DNA of 64,000 bases, taken from Kofleriaceae bacterium. GTDB taxonomy: Bacteria > Myxococcota_A > Polyangia > Haliangiales > Haliangiaceae. Shown one piece after another: positions 1 to 10,784 of this stretch. Position 1 is the stretch's first letter, and the number at the start of each line of letters is the position of its first letter. The translations under genes were made by a program, and so were the position numbers. The stretch is taken from NCBI GenBank assembly GCA_013368795.1, contig JABFXX010000184.1, positions 1-64,000 of the forward strand. Reading direction: 5' to 3'. The notes under the pieces are model-generated. The model saw nothing but the letters and a program-made list of their open reading frames with translations, was not told the DNA's origin and did no database searches.

Positions 1-470
1 GTCGAACGTCGCATTGCCCTGGTGACGCCGTGCAGTAGCGGTCTTCTCGTCGTCGGTAGCCTCTCGAACAAGGCCGGTCTCGTCGAACGTGCCGTAGACG
101 CCACGCAGTGGCGTCTTGCCGGTCGCCACCCGGTAGAGGAGCGCCCTGCTGCTGACGACCGACGAGAGCCTGCCGAGCGGCAGTGGATCCTTCACGCGGG
201 GGGCGCCTCGGGATGTGGGACGGTGGCCTCGAGGCCTGCTCGCCGGGACGCGCGTCGGATCCGGTCGCGCGACTCTCCGATCGGTGCCATGTGCGGCATG
301 AAGCCAAGCTTTGCGGGGCCGACAATGCACCTGGCGACGAACACGAGGAGGAACACCGACCTGCGCACGCGGATGTGACCTGAGCTCGAAGGCGGGTGTT
401 GTCCCGGCTTTCGAATCACGTTGGCGCAGCGGTCGGACCGCGCGTTCGCTGCCGTGAGCTACAACTGGGT

Positions 471-1271
471 ATGTCGATCAGAGTCAGTGTTGCCGGCGCG
501 ACCGGCTGGGCCGGCTCCGAACTCGCGCGCGGAATCGCGGCGACCGATGACATCGATCTCGTCAGCGCGGTGTCGCGCAGCGCTGCCGGCAAGATGCTCG
601 GGGACGTGCTCGACGAGCCGCGCCTGAAGGCGCCGGTGTTCACATCGGCGCGCGAGGCGATGGCGACGGCATGCGACGTGTTCGTCGAGTACACGACCGC
701 CGCGACCGCGAAGACGAACATCCTCGCCGCGCTCGAGCACGGCGCGCACGTCGTCGTCGGCTCGTCCGGCGTCACCGACGAGGAGTACGCCGAGATCGAT
801 CGCGTCGCGCGCGCGGCGAACCGGGGCGTGCTCGCGTGCGGCAACTTCGCGATCACGATGGTGCTGATGCAGAAGTTTGCCGAGCTCGCTGCGAAGTACG
901 TTTCGAGCTGGGAGATCATCGATTACGCGTACGAGGCCAAGCCCGACGCGCCGAGTGGTACTGCGCGCGAGCTCGCGACGAGGCTCGCGAAGGTGCGCGC
1001 GCCGGAGCAGGCCGTTCCCGTCGAGAAGACGCTCGGGATCGCGGAAGCGCGGGGCGCGACGCTCGCCGGCACGCAGGTGCATTCGCTGCGACTGCCTGGC
1101 TTCGTGATCGGCGCCGAGGTGATCTTCGGCATGCCGGATCAGACGCTGTCGATGCGTCACATCGCCGGCAGCAGCGCGAAGCCGTACATCGACGGTGCGC
1201 TGCTCGCGATTCGCAAGGTCTCGACGCTCGTCGGTCTGCACCGCGGCCTCGACGTCGTGCTCGATCTGTAG
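471..1271 (+). CDS. DapB-like dihydrodipicolinate reductase family protein (atypical active site)
   Basis: N-terminal Rossmann segment MSIRVSVAGATGWAGSELARGI, DAPSGTA signature and DapB-like C-terminus. ATG at 471 chosen inside ORF 396..1271. Confidence 0.8.
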   Translation: MSIRVSVAGATGWAGSELARGIAATDDIDLVSAVSRSAAGKMLGDVLDEPRLKAPVFTSAREAMATACDVFVEYTTAATAKTNILAALEHGAHVVVGSSGVTDEEYAEIDRVARAANRGVLACGNFAITMVLMQKFAELAAKYVSSWEIIDYAYEAKPDAPSGTARELATRLAKVRAPEQAVPVEKTLGIAEARGATLAGTQVHSLRLPGFVIGAEVIFGMPDQTLSMRHIAGSSAKPYIDGALLAIRKVSTLVGLHRGLDVVLDL

Positions 1272-1403
1272 ATCGCGCACGTCTTGCACGAACGCGCAGC
1301 GGGAGCTGCGTGGCTGTTCCGGAGCGAGCGCGGTCGCGATGACCGCGGGTGGCATACGCCATGCTCGTCGGCTTGGGCTCAACGCAAACGGAAGGAGCTC
1401 GCG

Positions 1404-2228
1404 ATGGGCATGTTCAACATGAAGGACAACACGGCGATCTATTACAAGGACTGGGGCAAGGGCACGCCCATCGTGTTCAGCCATGGCTGGCCGCTCAACG
1501 CGGATGCGTGGGACGAGCAGCTGATGTTCTTCGCGAACAACGGCTATCGCGCGATCGCGCACGATCGCCGCGGTCATGGGCGCTCGGGTCAGCCGTGGAT
1601 GGGCAACGAGATGGACACGTACGCCGATGACCTCGCGACCGTGATCGAGCGGCTCGACCTCAAGGGCATCGTGCTCGTCGGCCACTCGACGGGCGGCGGC
1701 GAGATCACGCGCTACATCGGCCGTCACGGCACCAAGCGCGTCGCGAAGGCGGTGCTGGTCGGCGCCGTGCCGCCGCTGATGCTCAAGACGGACTCGAACC
1801 CGATGGGCACCCCGCTCGCGGCGTTCGATCAGATCCGGCTCGGCGTCGCGAACGACCGCTCGCAGTTCTACAAGGACCTCAGCGCCCCATTCTACGGCGC
1901 GAACCGCACGAGCTCCCGGGTGTCGCAGGGCCAGCGCGATCAGTTCTGGCTGCAGAGCATGCAGGTTGGGCTGAAGGCGGCGTACGACTGCGTCAAGGCA
2001 TTTTCGGAGACCGACTTCTCGCAGGACCTGAAGCGGATCGACGTGCCGACGCTCATCATCCACGGCGACGACGATCAGATCGTTCCGATCGGTGCATCGG
2101 CGAGGCGCAGCGTCGAGATGGTCAAGAACGCGATGCTGAAGGTCTATCCAGGAGCGCCTCACGGTCTGACTGCGACGCACCGCGACCAGTTCAATGCGGA
2201 CTTGCTCGCGTTCCTGCGCCAGAGTTGA
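1404..2228 (+). CDS. alpha/beta hydrolase (non-haem chloroperoxidase/arylesterase-like)
   Basis: [36 protein letters not shown] and HGDDDQIVP motifs; ATG at 1404 after an AAGGAG-like RBS. Confidence 0.92.
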   Translation: MGMFNMKDNTAIYYKDWGKGTPIVFSHGWPLNADAWDEQLMFFANNGYRAIAHDRRGHGRSGQPWMGNEMDTYADDLATVIERLDLKGIVLVGHSTGGGEITRYIGRHGTKRVAKAVLVGAVPPLMLKTDSNPMGTPLAAFDQIRLGVANDRSQFYKDLSAPFYGANRTSSRVSQGQRDQFWLQSMQVGLKAAYDCVKAFSETDFSQDLKRIDVPTLIIHGDDDQIVPIGASARRSVEMVKNAMLKVYPGAPHGLTATHRDQFNADLLAFLRQS

Positions 2229-2230
2229 TC

Positions 2231-3316
2231 ATGATCGAGGCTCGTCTTCGCGACTACGTCGAGCGCCTGTATCCGGGACGGAGGGTCGTGAAGGTCGAGC
2301 CACTCGCGCCGGACTCCGGGGCGACCGCGGGCGGCGCGGAGAAGGCGGCGGGCTACGGCAAGCCGGTGCGGCTCGTCCTCGAGGGCGCGCGCGAGAGCGA
2401 GCGAGTCGAGCTCGTGTGGAGGGTCGCGTCCGCGAACGTGTTCGGTCACGAGCGCCGCGCCGATCGCGCTGCGAACGCGATCCAGGCATTCGACGACTTC
2501 TTGCGCGTGCCGGCGCACGTCGAAGCGGTCGACCTCGGCATCGTCCGCGCAGACGGGACACTCGTGTCGGTCCGCGACGTGACCGAGCATTTCCTCGTCA
2601 CGACGTTCGCGCCCGGGACGATGTACATCGAGGACCTCCGCCGGATCGCGACGACCGGGCGTGCGACCGACCACGACCTCGAGCGGCTCGATCGTCTCGC
2701 GGGATACCTCGCGTCGCTCCACGTGCGGCTCGACGACCGCGTCGCATATCGCCGGGCGATCCGCGATCTCGTCGGCAGCGGCGAGGGCATCTACGGGATC
2801 GTCGACGGCTATCCAGACGCCGTGCCGGGCGCATCGCAGGCGCGGCTGTGCGAGATCGAGGAGCGCTGCGCGACCTGGCGATGGCGGCTGCGCGGCCGCG
2901 GCGATCGGCTGACGCGCACGCACGGAGACTTTCACCCGTTCAACATCGTGTTCGGCTCGGCCGGCGAGCTCGCGCTGCTCGATGCCAGTCGCGGCGCGTG
3001 CGGCGATCCGGCCGATGATCTCGCGGCGCTCGCGATCAACTTCGTGTTTCTTGCGATCGAGCGGCGCGAGAGCTGGAAGCAGGGGCTCGGCGTGCTGTGG
3101 CACCAGTGGTGGACGCGCTACCTCGCGTACCGCGACGATCCCGAGGTGCTCGAAGTCGTGCCGCCGTTCCTCGCGTGGCGCGCGCTCGTCGTCGCGAACC
3201 CGGTGTTCTACCCGCAGCTGTCGGAGCGAGGCCGGCACGCGCTCCTCCAGCTGGCCGAGACCGTGCTCGAGGACGATCGCCTCGATCCCGCGGTCGCCGA
3301 GGAGCTGTTCACGTGA
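2231..3316 (+). CDS. aminoglycoside phosphotransferase (APH) family kinase-like protein
   Basis: THGDFHPFNIVFG Brenner-type motif and downstream LLDASRGACGDPADDLAALA. Confidence 0.85.
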   Translation: MIEARLRDYVERLYPGRRVVKVEPLAPDSGATAGGAEKAAGYGKPVRLVLEGARESERVELVWRVASANVFGHERRADRAANAIQAFDDFLRVPAHVEAVDLGIVRADGTLVSVRDVTEHFLVTTFAPGTMYIEDLRRIATTGRATDHDLERLDRLAGYLASLHVRLDDRVAYRRAIRDLVGSGEGIYGIVDGYPDAVPGASQARLCEIEERCATWRWRLRGRGDRLTRTHGDFHPFNIVFGSAGELALLDASRGACGDPADDLAALAINFVFLAIERRESWKQGLGVLWHQWWTRYLAYRDDPEVLEVVPPFLAWRALVVANPVFYPQLSERGRHALLQLAETVLEDDRLDPAVAEELFT

Positions 3317-3810
3317 TCGTGTGGTTCACCGGCCTGCCTGCGTCGGGCAAGACGACGCTCGCGCGCGCGGTCCGCGACCGGTTGATCTCGTCGCACAGCT
3401 GCGTGCTGCTCGACAGCGACGAGATGCGCGACGTCCTCGGCGTGCACGGCTACGAGGAGGCGGACCGCGATCGCTTCTACGCGGCGCTCGGCCGGCTCGC
3501 GCTCGTGCTCGCGCGCCAGGGTCACCTCGTGCTGGTCGCTGCGACGGCGCCTCGCCGGGCGTATCGCGACAGCGTGCGCCGCGAGATGCCACGCTTCATC
3601 GAGGTCCACGTCGCGACCTCGGCCGCCGACAGCGAGGCGCGCGATCCGAAGGGTTTGTACGCGAAGGCGAGGGCAGGCGGAGCACCGAACCTTCCCGGCG
3701 TCGGTGTCGAGTACGAGCCGCCCGTCGACCCCGAGGTGACCGCGCACGGTGGTCACGATGCGCACGCCGCGAGTACGGTCGAGCGCATGGTCCTGTTGAT
3801 GCAGCACTGA
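3313..3810 (+). CDS. adenylylsulfate kinase-like P-loop kinase
   Basis: MIVWFTGLPASGKTTLARAVRDRL Walker A and DSDEMRDVL; GTG at 3313 overlaps the stop of the preceding APH gene. Confidence 0.85.
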   Translation: MIVWFTGLPASGKTTLARAVRDRLISSHSCVLLDSDEMRDVLGVHGYEEADRDRFYAALGRLALVLARQGHLVLVAATAPRRAYRDSVRREMPRFIEVHVATSAADSEARDPKGLYAKARAGGAPNLPGVGVEYEPPVDPEVTAHGGHDAHAASTVERMVLLMQH

Positions 3811-3815
3811 TCTGC

Positions 3816-4418
3816 ATGCTCCTGCGGATGATTCCGCGGATCGCGATCTTTCTGACGGCGCTCGCGCAGATGGCGTCGGGGGACGTTCTCTACGGGGTGT
3901 TCTGCTTGTTCGCGCTCGCGATCACGCTCATTCCAGCGATCGCGACCGGTCGGCTCGACGCAGGCATCCCGCTCGTCCTCGAGCTCGGCCTGCTCTGCCT
4001 GATGATCACCGACATGACGCTCGGCAACCTGTGGGGCTTCTATCGACTGCCCTGGTACGACAAGGCGATCCATCTCGGCAGCTCGCTGCTCGTCGGCATG
4101 ATCGGCCTGCTCGCGATCTACGTGCTCGACCAGACCGGCAGGGTGCGGTTTCACCCGTGGCTCGCCGGGCTCGCGATCCTGCTCGTCACGCTCGGCGTCG
4201 GCGCGCTGTGGGAGATCGCCGAGTACATCATCGACCAGCTGTTCGATCGCGCCGCCCAGACGTCGCCGGGTATGAGCGAGATCGACGACACGATGATCGA
4301 TCTGATCCTCGACGGTGTCGGCGGTCTGGCGGCGGCTCTCGTCGGTCCGTACTTCATTCGCCACTCGCACCGAACGCAGGTGGAGTTGCGCGAGCTCGCC
4401 GACCTGCTCCCGGCTTGA
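3816..4418 (+). CDS. multi-pass membrane protein (DUF2238/YjdF-like)
   Basis: Several hydrophobic helices; WYDKAIHLGSSLLVG and GALWEIAEYIIDQLF motifs resemble the DUF2238 family. Confidence 0.75.
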   Translation: MLLRMIPRIAIFLTALAQMASGDVLYGVFCLFALAITLIPAIATGRLDAGIPLVLELGLLCLMITDMTLGNLWGFYRLPWYDKAIHLGSSLLVGMIGLLAIYVLDQTGRVRFHPWLAGLAILLVTLGVGALWEIAEYIIDQLFDRAAQTSPGMSEIDDTMIDLILDGVGGLAAALVGPYFIRHSHRTQVELRELADLLPA

Positions 4419-4479
4419 ACGCAACGCGTGCGCGCTCCCGCTTTGTCGTCGAGGAATACTCGTTGCACGTCCGGGCGAG

Positions 4480-5070
4480 ATGCCCAAGTCCACTCCCCAG
4501 ACCGAACGACGCGAGGCGAGAACTGCGCCGAAGCCGCCGGGCAAGATCGGCGGCACCGAGAAGGTCTCGTTCAACGTGAATCGCAAGCCGTTCAGTCTCG
4601 ACCTCGATCCACGCACGACGCTGCTCGACGCACTTCGCGAGCACCTGCACCTGACCGGCACGAAGAAGGGCTGCGATCACGGTCAGTGCGGCGCGTGCAC
4701 GGTGCTCGTCGAGGGTCGACGCATCAACGCGTGTCTGACGCTCGCGGTGATGCACGAGGGTCAAGACATCGTGACGATCGAAGGTCTGGGCACGCCCGAC
4801 AACATGCACAAGATGCAGGCGGCGTTCCTCGAGCACGACGGGTTTCAGTGCGGCTATTGCACGCCGGGCCAGATCTGCTCCGCCGTCGCGATGCTGCGCG
4901 AGGCGAAGGCTGGCTGGCCGAGTCACGTCACCGAGGATGTCGGGGCGCATCACATCGAGCTCAGCGACGCCGAGCTGCGCGAGCGCATGAGCGGCAACCT
5001 GTGCCGCTGCTGTGCGTACCCGAACATCATCGCTGCGATCCGCGACGCCGCGAGGGGAGATGGAATGTGA
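4480..5070 (+). CDS. (2Fe-2S)-binding subunit of molybdenum hydroxylase (YagT/PaoA-like)
   Basis: [16 protein letters not shown] and [10 protein letters not shown]...[11 protein letters not shown] iron-sulfur motifs. Confidence 0.93.
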   Translation: MPKSTPQTERREARTAPKPPGKIGGTEKVSFNVNRKPFSLDLDPRTTLLDALREHLHLTGTKKGCDHGQCGACTVLVEGRRINACLTLAVMHEGQDIVTIEGLGTPDNMHKMQAAFLEHDGFQCGYCTPGQICSAVAMLREAKAGWPSHVTEDVGAHHIELSDAELRERMSGNLCRCCAYPNIIAAIRDAARGDGM

Positions 5071-6059
5071 AGCCGTTCACCTACCAACGGACGACCGACG
5101 CGACCGCCGCGCTCGCCGCGCTGGCAGCGGCGGGGCCCGGCGCGAAGTTCATCTCCGGCGGCACGAACCTGCTCGACCTGATGAAGCTCGATATCGAACA
5201 GCCGACGCACCTCGTCGACATCAGCCGGCTGCCGATGGCCGCGATCGAGGAGAGGCCGGGCGGCGAGATGCGGATCGGTGCGCAGGCCCGCAACTCCGAT
5301 GTCGCTGTCGACGATCGCATTCGCGCTCGCTACCCGCTGCTCTCGCAGGCGCTGCTCGCCGGTGCGTCGACGCAGCTGCGCAACATGGCATCCACCGGCG
5401 GCAACCTGATGCAGCGGACGCGGTGCGGGTACTTCTACGACACGACGACGCCGTGCAACAAGCGCACGCCGGGCGCCGGGTGCGCCGCGATGGACGGGTT
5501 CAACCGTTCACACGCGATCCTCGGCGCGAGCGACGCGTGCATCGCGACGAATCCGTCGGACATGGCGGTCGCGCTGGTCGCGCTCGGTGCCCGTGTCGAG
5601 CTGCTGTCCTCCGGCGGCAACGCGCGCAACGTGCCGCTCGTCGACTTCCACCTGTTGCCCGAGACGACGCCGCATATCGAGACGGTGCTCGCGCCGGGCG
5701 AGCTGATCACCGCGGTCGTGCTGCCGCCGCCGCCGCAGGGCCGGCAGCTCTATCGCAAGGTGCGCGATCGCGCGTCGTACGAGTTCGCGCTCGTCTCGGT
5801 GGCAGCGATCGTCGCGCGCCAGAACAGCCACATCCTCGATGCGCGCGTCGCGCTCGGCGGCGTCGCGCACAAACCGTGGCGCTCGCTCGAGGCCGAGGCG
5901 GTGCTGCGCGGGCGCCCGGCGACGATGGAGACCTACGAGGCGGCCGCGGATGCCGCCCTCGCGCGCGCCGTCGGCCGCGGTCACAACGACTTCAAGATCC
6001 CACTGGCGAAGCGGACGCTCGTCGACACGCTCGCGCGCGCGGCCCAGGAGCAGACATGA
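5067..6059 (+). CDS. FAD-binding subunit of molybdenum hydroxylase (YagS/PaoB-like)
   Basis: [16 protein letters not shown] and [17 protein letters not shown]...[13 protein letters not shown] (cysteine insertion typical of YagS). GTG start at 5067 overlaps the upstream stop. Confidence 0.92.
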   Translation: MKPFTYQRTTDATAALAALAAAGPGAKFISGGTNLLDLMKLDIEQPTHLVDISRLPMAAIEERPGGEMRIGAQARNSDVAVDDRIRARYPLLSQALLAGASTQLRNMASTGGNLMQRTRCGYFYDTTTPCNKRTPGAGCAAMDGFNRSHAILGASDACIATNPSDMAVALVALGARVELLSSGGNARNVPLVDFHLLPETTPHIETVLAPGELITAVVLPPPPQGRQLYRKVRDRASYEFALVSVAAIVARQNSHILDARVALGGVAHKPWRSLEAEAVLRGRPATMETYEAAADAALARAVGRGHNDFKIPLAKRTLVDTLARAAQEQT

Positions 6060-8278
6060 TCGGAGCACCCATCAATCGCGTCGATGGCCCGCAGAAGGTC
6101 ACCGGCACCGCGGAGTACGCGTACGAGGACTGGAGCGTCGGCCAGCCGCTCTACGGAGCTATCGTCGGCGCCTCGATCGGCCACGGCCGCATCACGGCGA
6201 TCTCTGCGACGCGCGCCGAGCAGGCCCCTGGCGTGCGTCGCGTGATCACGCATCGCGACAACCTCTACAGACCGCCTGTGCCCCCGCCGCAGTTCGACCG
6301 ATATCGTTCGCCGTATCCGGTGATGACGAGCGCCGAGGTGCCGTTCTTCGGCGCACCCGTCGCGCTCGTCGTCGCGTCCACGCTCGAGCAAGCGCGCTTC
6401 GCGGCCGGGCTCGTCCAGGTCGAGTACGAACGGATCGACGGTCGCTACGATCTGGACGCGCACGCCTCCGACGCGCGCCTGGCGAAGCGCGTGAATGCCG
6501 AGCTGCCGGCCGAGACAAAGGTCGGTGACCTCGCCGGCGCGTTTGCGAGCGCTCCGGTCAAGATCGACCAGGTCTACGCGACACCGTACGAGTTCTCGCT
6601 GCCGCTCGAGATGCACAGCTGCATCGCGTCGTGGGACGGCAGGGTGCTCACCGTCCACACGGGGACACAGATTGTCGACTCGGCGCGCCTCCGCATCGCA
6701 GCGACGCTCGGCATGGACCCCTCACAGGTCAGGGTGATCTCGCGGTTCATCGGCGGTGGCTTTGGCTCCAAGCTCGGCGTTCATGCCGAGACCATCCTCG
6801 CCGCGATCGCCGCGCGCGAGCTCGGTCAGCCGGTGAAGGTCAGCCTGACGCGCCAGCAGGTCTTTCAGCTCGTCGGCAATCGGCCGGCGGAGCGCCAGCA
6901 CGTGCGGCTCGGCGCGAATCGCGACGGAACGCTCGTCGCATTCGGGCACGACGCGGTCATGAAGGCGAGCGTCGGCGACGACTACATCGAGCAGTCTGCG
7001 CACTCGGGGCGCGCGCTGTACGCGGCTCCGAATCGACTGACGAGGCACCTCGGCGTCGACCTCAACCTCATGTTCTCCGAGGACGTACGCGCACCGGGTG
7101 AGGCGCCGGGACTCATCCCGATCGAGTGCGGGATGGACGAGCTCGCCCACGAGCTCGGGATCGATCCGATCGAGCTGCGGATCAAGAACGAGCCGAAGGT
7201 CCATCCCGAGACGAACGTGCCGTACAGCGATCGGCATCTCGTCGAGTGCTACCGCATCGGCGCAGAGCGGTTTGGCTGGGCGCGCAGGCAGCAGACGCCG
7301 CGCAGTCTCCGCGAGGGTAAGTGGCTCGTCGGGTACGGCATGGCGGCCGCGATCCGAGGCCACTTCCAGGGGCCGACGACGGTCGCCGTTCGCCTCGAAC
7401 GGGACGGCTCGGCCGTCGTGCTGTCCGACATGACCGACATCGGCACGGGCACCTACACGATCCTCGCGCAGGTCGCCGCGCAGGCGCTCGGGTATCCGCT
7501 GCACCGCGTACGTGTCGAGCTCGGTGACTCCGAGTTCCCGACGAGCCCGGGCTCGGGCGGCTCGTGGGGGGCGTGCAACTCGACGACCGCGGCATACCGG
7601 GCCTGTCTCGCGCTGCGCGACAAGCTCGTTGCCGCGGCGACGAAGGACCCGACCTCGCCGCTGCACGGCCTCGATCCGAAGGAGGGTGTCGAGGTCGCCG
7701 ATGGGTTCATCGCGATCGGCTCCGCGTCGGAGACGATCACCGACATCGTCGCGCGGAGCTTTCCCTCTGGCCTCCAGGCCGAAGGGACGGTGAAGAACAT
7801 GATGGAAGACCCCAACTATGCCGCGTACTCGTTGAGCTCCTACGGCGCTCACTTCGCCGAGGTTCACGTCGATGCTACGACCGCGGAGATTCGAGTGCGC
7901 CGCATGCTCAGCGTGTTCGACTGCGGGCGTGTGCTCAACGCGAAGACCGCGCGCTCGCAGCTGATCGGAGGAATGATCTGGGGCATCAGCGCGGCGCTGC
8001 ACGAGGACGGCGCGCTCGACGTGCGCTACGGCTCGTTCGTGAACCGCGACTTCGCGCAGTACCTCGTGCCGGTCCACGCCGACATCCCGGAGATCGACGC
8101 GATCATGCTCGACTCGTTCGATCCGAAGGCGAACGAGCTAGGCGCGAAGGGCCTCGGCGAGGTCGGCATCTGCGGCGCAGGCGCGGCGATCGGCAATGCC
8201 GTGTTCAACGCGACCGGCGTTCGCGTTCGCGACTTCCCGATCACCGTCGAGAAGCTCTTGCCGCACCTGCCGCACTAG
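6056..8278 (+). CDS. molybdopterin-binding subunit of molybdenum hydroxylase (YagR/PaoC-like)
   Basis: [22 protein letters not shown] start, FIGGGFGSK and the C-terminal [22 protein letters not shown] motif. Confidence 0.93.
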   Translation: MIGAPINRVDGPQKVTGTAEYAYEDWSVGQPLYGAIVGASIGHGRITAISATRAEQAPGVRRVITHRDNLYRPPVPPPQFDRYRSPYPVMTSAEVPFFGAPVALVVASTLEQARFAAGLVQVEYERIDGRYDLDAHASDARLAKRVNAELPAETKVGDLAGAFASAPVKIDQVYATPYEFSLPLEMHSCIASWDGRVLTVHTGTQIVDSARLRIAATLGMDPSQVRVISRFIGGGFGSKLGVHAETILAAIAARELGQPVKVSLTRQQVFQLVGNRPAERQHVRLGANRDGTLVAFGHDAVMKASVGDDYIEQSAHSGRALYAAPNRLTRHLGVDLNLMFSEDVRAPGEAPGLIPIECGMDELAHELGIDPIELRIKNEPKVHPETNVPYSDRHLVECYRIGAERFGWARRQQTPRSLREGKWLVGYGMAAAIRGHFQGPTTVAVRLERDGSAVVLSDMTDIGTGTYTILAQVAAQALGYPLHRVRVELGDSEFPTSPGSGGSWGACNSTTAAYRACLALRDKLVAAATKDPTSPLHGLDPKEGVEVADGFIAIGSASETITDIVARSFPSGLQAEGTVKNMMEDPNYAAYSLSSYGAHFAEVHVDATTAEIRVRRMLSVFDCGRVLNAKTARSQLIGGMIWGISAALHEDGALDVRYGSFVNRDFAQYLVPVHADIPEIDAIMLDSFDPKANELGAKGLGEVGICGAGAAIGNAVFNATGVRVRDFPITVEKLLPHLPH

Positions 8279-8925
8279 CTGACGCGATAGGCGAGATCCA
8301 CGCGCACACCGATCTGTTTGGTCGGCGCGAGGTCGATGCCCGCGAGCTCGTCTCCGATCGAGCGGCGCTTGGCGAGGCCGACCTGATACATCGCATCCGC
8401 GCCCGTGCGCGCGATCGGCTCGGGCTCGCCGATCTCGGACTCGCGGACCTCGTGGACTGCGCCGAGCGTGACGCCGAGCGCAGCGGCGAGTCGCTTTGCC
8501 TTCGCCGCGGCGCGCGTCGCACAGAGCGCGAGGAGGTCGTCGCCCGTGCTGCTGCCTCGGTGGTCCCACGTGATGTGGGTCAGCGTTGCCTGCTTGGCCT
8601 CCGAGATGACCTCGAGAACGGACGCGACTAGATCGAGATCGGTGATCTGGATCTGTACGCGATAGGTCACCGTCGACGAGCGCGTGAACAGCCCCGTCGA
8701 CACGTCGACCATCGCACCCTCGAGCGTCAGCGCATCGGGCGACAGGCCGCGTTCGCGGAGCGCCTCGGCGAGCTTGCGCAGCTCCTCGCTCTTCGTCAGC
8801 GCGGCGCGGCCGGAGAACAGCTTCGAGGCGGCGAGATGGACATGGAGCGTCGCCGTGCGCGCGCGGACGGCGCCCCAGGCTTGCTCGGAGACATGGAGGA
8901 GCGGCGGTTCCGTGGTCGTCGTCAT
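8275..8925 (-). CDS. SIMPL (DUF541) domain protein
   Basis: Sequence pattern of SIMPL proteins (TYRVQIQITDLDLVASVLEVISE...A..KAKRLAAALGVTLG). Confidence 0.8.
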   Translation of the reverse strand: MTTTTEPPLLHVSEQAWGAVRARTATLHVHLAASKLFSGRAALTKSEELRKLAEALRERGLSPDALTLEGAMVDVSTGLFTRSSTVTYRVQIQITDLDLVASVLEVISEAKQATLTHITWDHRGSSTGDDLLALCATRAAAKAKRLAAALGVTLGAVHEVRESEIGEPEPIARTGADAMYQVGLAKRRSIGDELAGIDLAPTKQIGVRVDLAYRVS

Positions 8926-9041
8926 GCTCCACCAACGCAGACGACCGAGCGCTTGTGACAGCCGTTTTACCTCGCACGCAAGCTACGAGAATCAAAGGCG
9001 CATGTCGATTGCACGGCGATCCGCAGGGAAAGTGAGGACAC

Positions 9042-9473
9042 ATGGCCAACACAATGCAAACGAGGACCTCAGCCGACCTCAAGCAGAGGCTGCAGACGCG
9101 GCTCGACGAAGCCCGCCAGCGGCTCGACGGCGTCCAGAAGGACCTCCAGAACTTGCGCGAGGAGGACAAGGAAAGCGTTCGCGCGAAGGCCGCCGAGATC
9201 CGGAAGCGGATCGACGAGCACCAGCAGAAAGCGACGGAGCTGAAGACGCAGGCCGCGGAGTGGCTCAAGGAGAAGAAGGAGCAGACCGAGGACGCGATCT
9301 CCAGCTGGCGTCAGAAGCTCGAGATCAAGCGCCTGATCCATCGCGCGGAGAGGGCCGAGGACTATGCGGTCAACGCCGTCGCCGTCGCGATCATGGATAT
9401 CCAGAATGCGGAGATGGCGATGCTCGAGGCGCTCGAGGCTCGGCTCGATGTCGAGGCAGGCGCTGCGACGTGA
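9042..9473 (+). CDS. coiled-coil hypothetical protein
   Basis: Charged heptad-like sequence LDEARQRLDGVQKDLQNLREEDKESVRAKAAEI; RBS GAGGAC near the ATG. Confidence 0.75.
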   Translation: MANTMQTRTSADLKQRLQTRLDEARQRLDGVQKDLQNLREEDKESVRAKAAEIRKRIDEHQQKATELKTQAAEWLKEKKEQTEDAISSWRQKLEIKRLIHRAERAEDYAVNAVAVAIMDIQNAEMAMLEALEARLDVEAGAAT

Positions 9474-10701
9474 CATCGGGATAGGCCCGCCCGAGCTGCG
9501 CCGCGCACGCGATCCAGATCGCGAGCGCACCCAGCGCGATCGCGAGCGAGATCGCGATCGAGACTCCCGATGCCGCGATCGCGATCATCAGCGCGACCGA
9601 CGACAAGCCCTTCGCGAGGCGATCGACGAGCATGTCGATGAACGCCTTCGCCTTGTACTTCTCGGTATCCGAGAGCGGCACGTAGAGGGTTTCCTTCGTC
9701 GATTGCTGGAGCGAGTAGTTGAGCCCCCGGTCGGCCGAGGTCATCACGAACGCAAAGACCGCGACGGGTGCTACCGCGAATCCGACCGTCGCGACCGTCA
9801 TCACGAGCGGCGGCACGAGCAGCGCGAGCCGCTTCCGCGGCAGGAGCACGGGGACGACGAACAGCTGCGACACGAGCGCCGCGCCGCTCACGACCCAGCC
9901 GAGTCGGCCGAACATCTTCGCGAGCAAGTCCTTGTCGGTGTACGCCCGCTCGAACACGACGTTGACGACGAAGTCGGTCGTCGCGGCTGCGAATTCGTAG
10001 CTGAGCACGATGCCGACGATCAACAGCAGGTAGCGGCTGTGCATGACCAGCCGAGCGCCGTCGAGGGCAGACGCACCGTGCGCGCCGTCGCGCTCGATCG
10101 TGCGGGCGGGCGGATGCAGCAGCGACTCGCTCTTCGCGACGATCGATGCGCACACGAGCATCAGCCCGATGCAGACCAGCAGGATGTCGACCTGACCGAT
10201 CCACAGGACGAGCCCGTCGACGAGCGCGCCGCCGGCGATGCCTCCGAGGATCCCGCCGAGTCCGATCGGTCCGTAGATGCGGTCGGCCTCCTCGCGCGTG
10301 CAGACGTCGTTCGTGTACGTCCAGAAGATGCCGACCATCACCGTCGAGTAGATGTCGACGAGGATGAACACGAGCCAGACGAACCAGCGCTCTCGTCCCA
10401 GCTCGTCGCCGCCCAGACGCAGCGCGGTCCACAGCACGACGAGGACGGCCGCGAACACGAAGTTGGCGCCCTTGGCCACCTGCAGCCGCGAGAGCCGATC
10501 GACGACGCGCGAGTAGATCGCGACGATCAGCGCGACCGCGATCACGGATCCGAACCTGACGTACGGCAGCTCTCGTGCACCGAGATGCGCGAGCAGCGAT
10601 GCCTGACGGATCGGCTTGAGCAGCCACAGCGTCGCGATGGTCACGAAGAACCAGCTCGACAGCAGCAGCGCCTTTGTACGCGATTCGCGCGACAGGCCGC
10701 G
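9391..10701 (-). CDS. NTP/NDP exchange transporter-like (Npt1/Npt2, ATP/ADP translocase family) membrane protein
   Basis: WFFVTIATLWLLKPIRQASLL, multiple TM helices and GLGGILGGIAGGALVDGLV. Start codon uncertain; an upstream in-frame Met lies at 10773. Confidence 0.7.
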   Translation of the reverse strand, partial: RGLSRESRTKALLLSSWFFVTIATLWLLKPIRQASLLAHLGARELPYVRFGSVIAVALIVAIYSRVVDRLSRLQVAKGANFVFAAVLVVLWTALRLGGDELGRERWFVWLVFILVDIYSTVMVGIFWTYTNDVCTREEADRIYGPIGLGGILGGIAGGALVDGLVLWIGQVDILLVCIGLMLVCASIVAKSESLLHPPARTIERDGAHGASALDGARLVMHSRYLLLIVGIVLSYEFAAATTDFVVNVVFERAYTDKDLLAKMFGRLGWVVSGAALVSQLFVVPVLLPRKRLALLVPPLVMTVATVGFAVAPVAVFAFVMTSADRGLNYSLQQSTKETLYVPLSDTEKYKAKAFIDMLVDRLAKGLSSVALMIAIAASGVSIAISLAIALGALAIWIACAAQLGRAYPDVTSQRLPRHRAEPRAPRASPSPHSGYP

Positions 10702-10784
10702 CATCGCCGCAATGCCGCCGTTCATGACGCACCCGGGCTGCAACGCGCAAGCCACGCGGCACGTGGACTGCACGAACCACCGGC

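Noticed and set aside
1-195. Possible 5'-truncated-window CDS on the minus strand (VKDPLPLGRLSSVVSSRALLYRVATGKTPLRGVYGTFDETGLVREATDD...)
   Set aside because: Frame is open to the window edge but start, extent and family cannot be judged from 195 nt.
459-2180. 573-aa minus-strand ORF
   Set aside because: Arg/Ala/Asp-rich shadow ORF antisense to the DapB-like and hydrolase genes.
3313-3810. Sulfate assimilation cysC
   Set aside because: APS-kinase-like P-loop is clear but it is coupled to an APH-family gene and not to cysD/cysN, so a cysC assignment is not justified.
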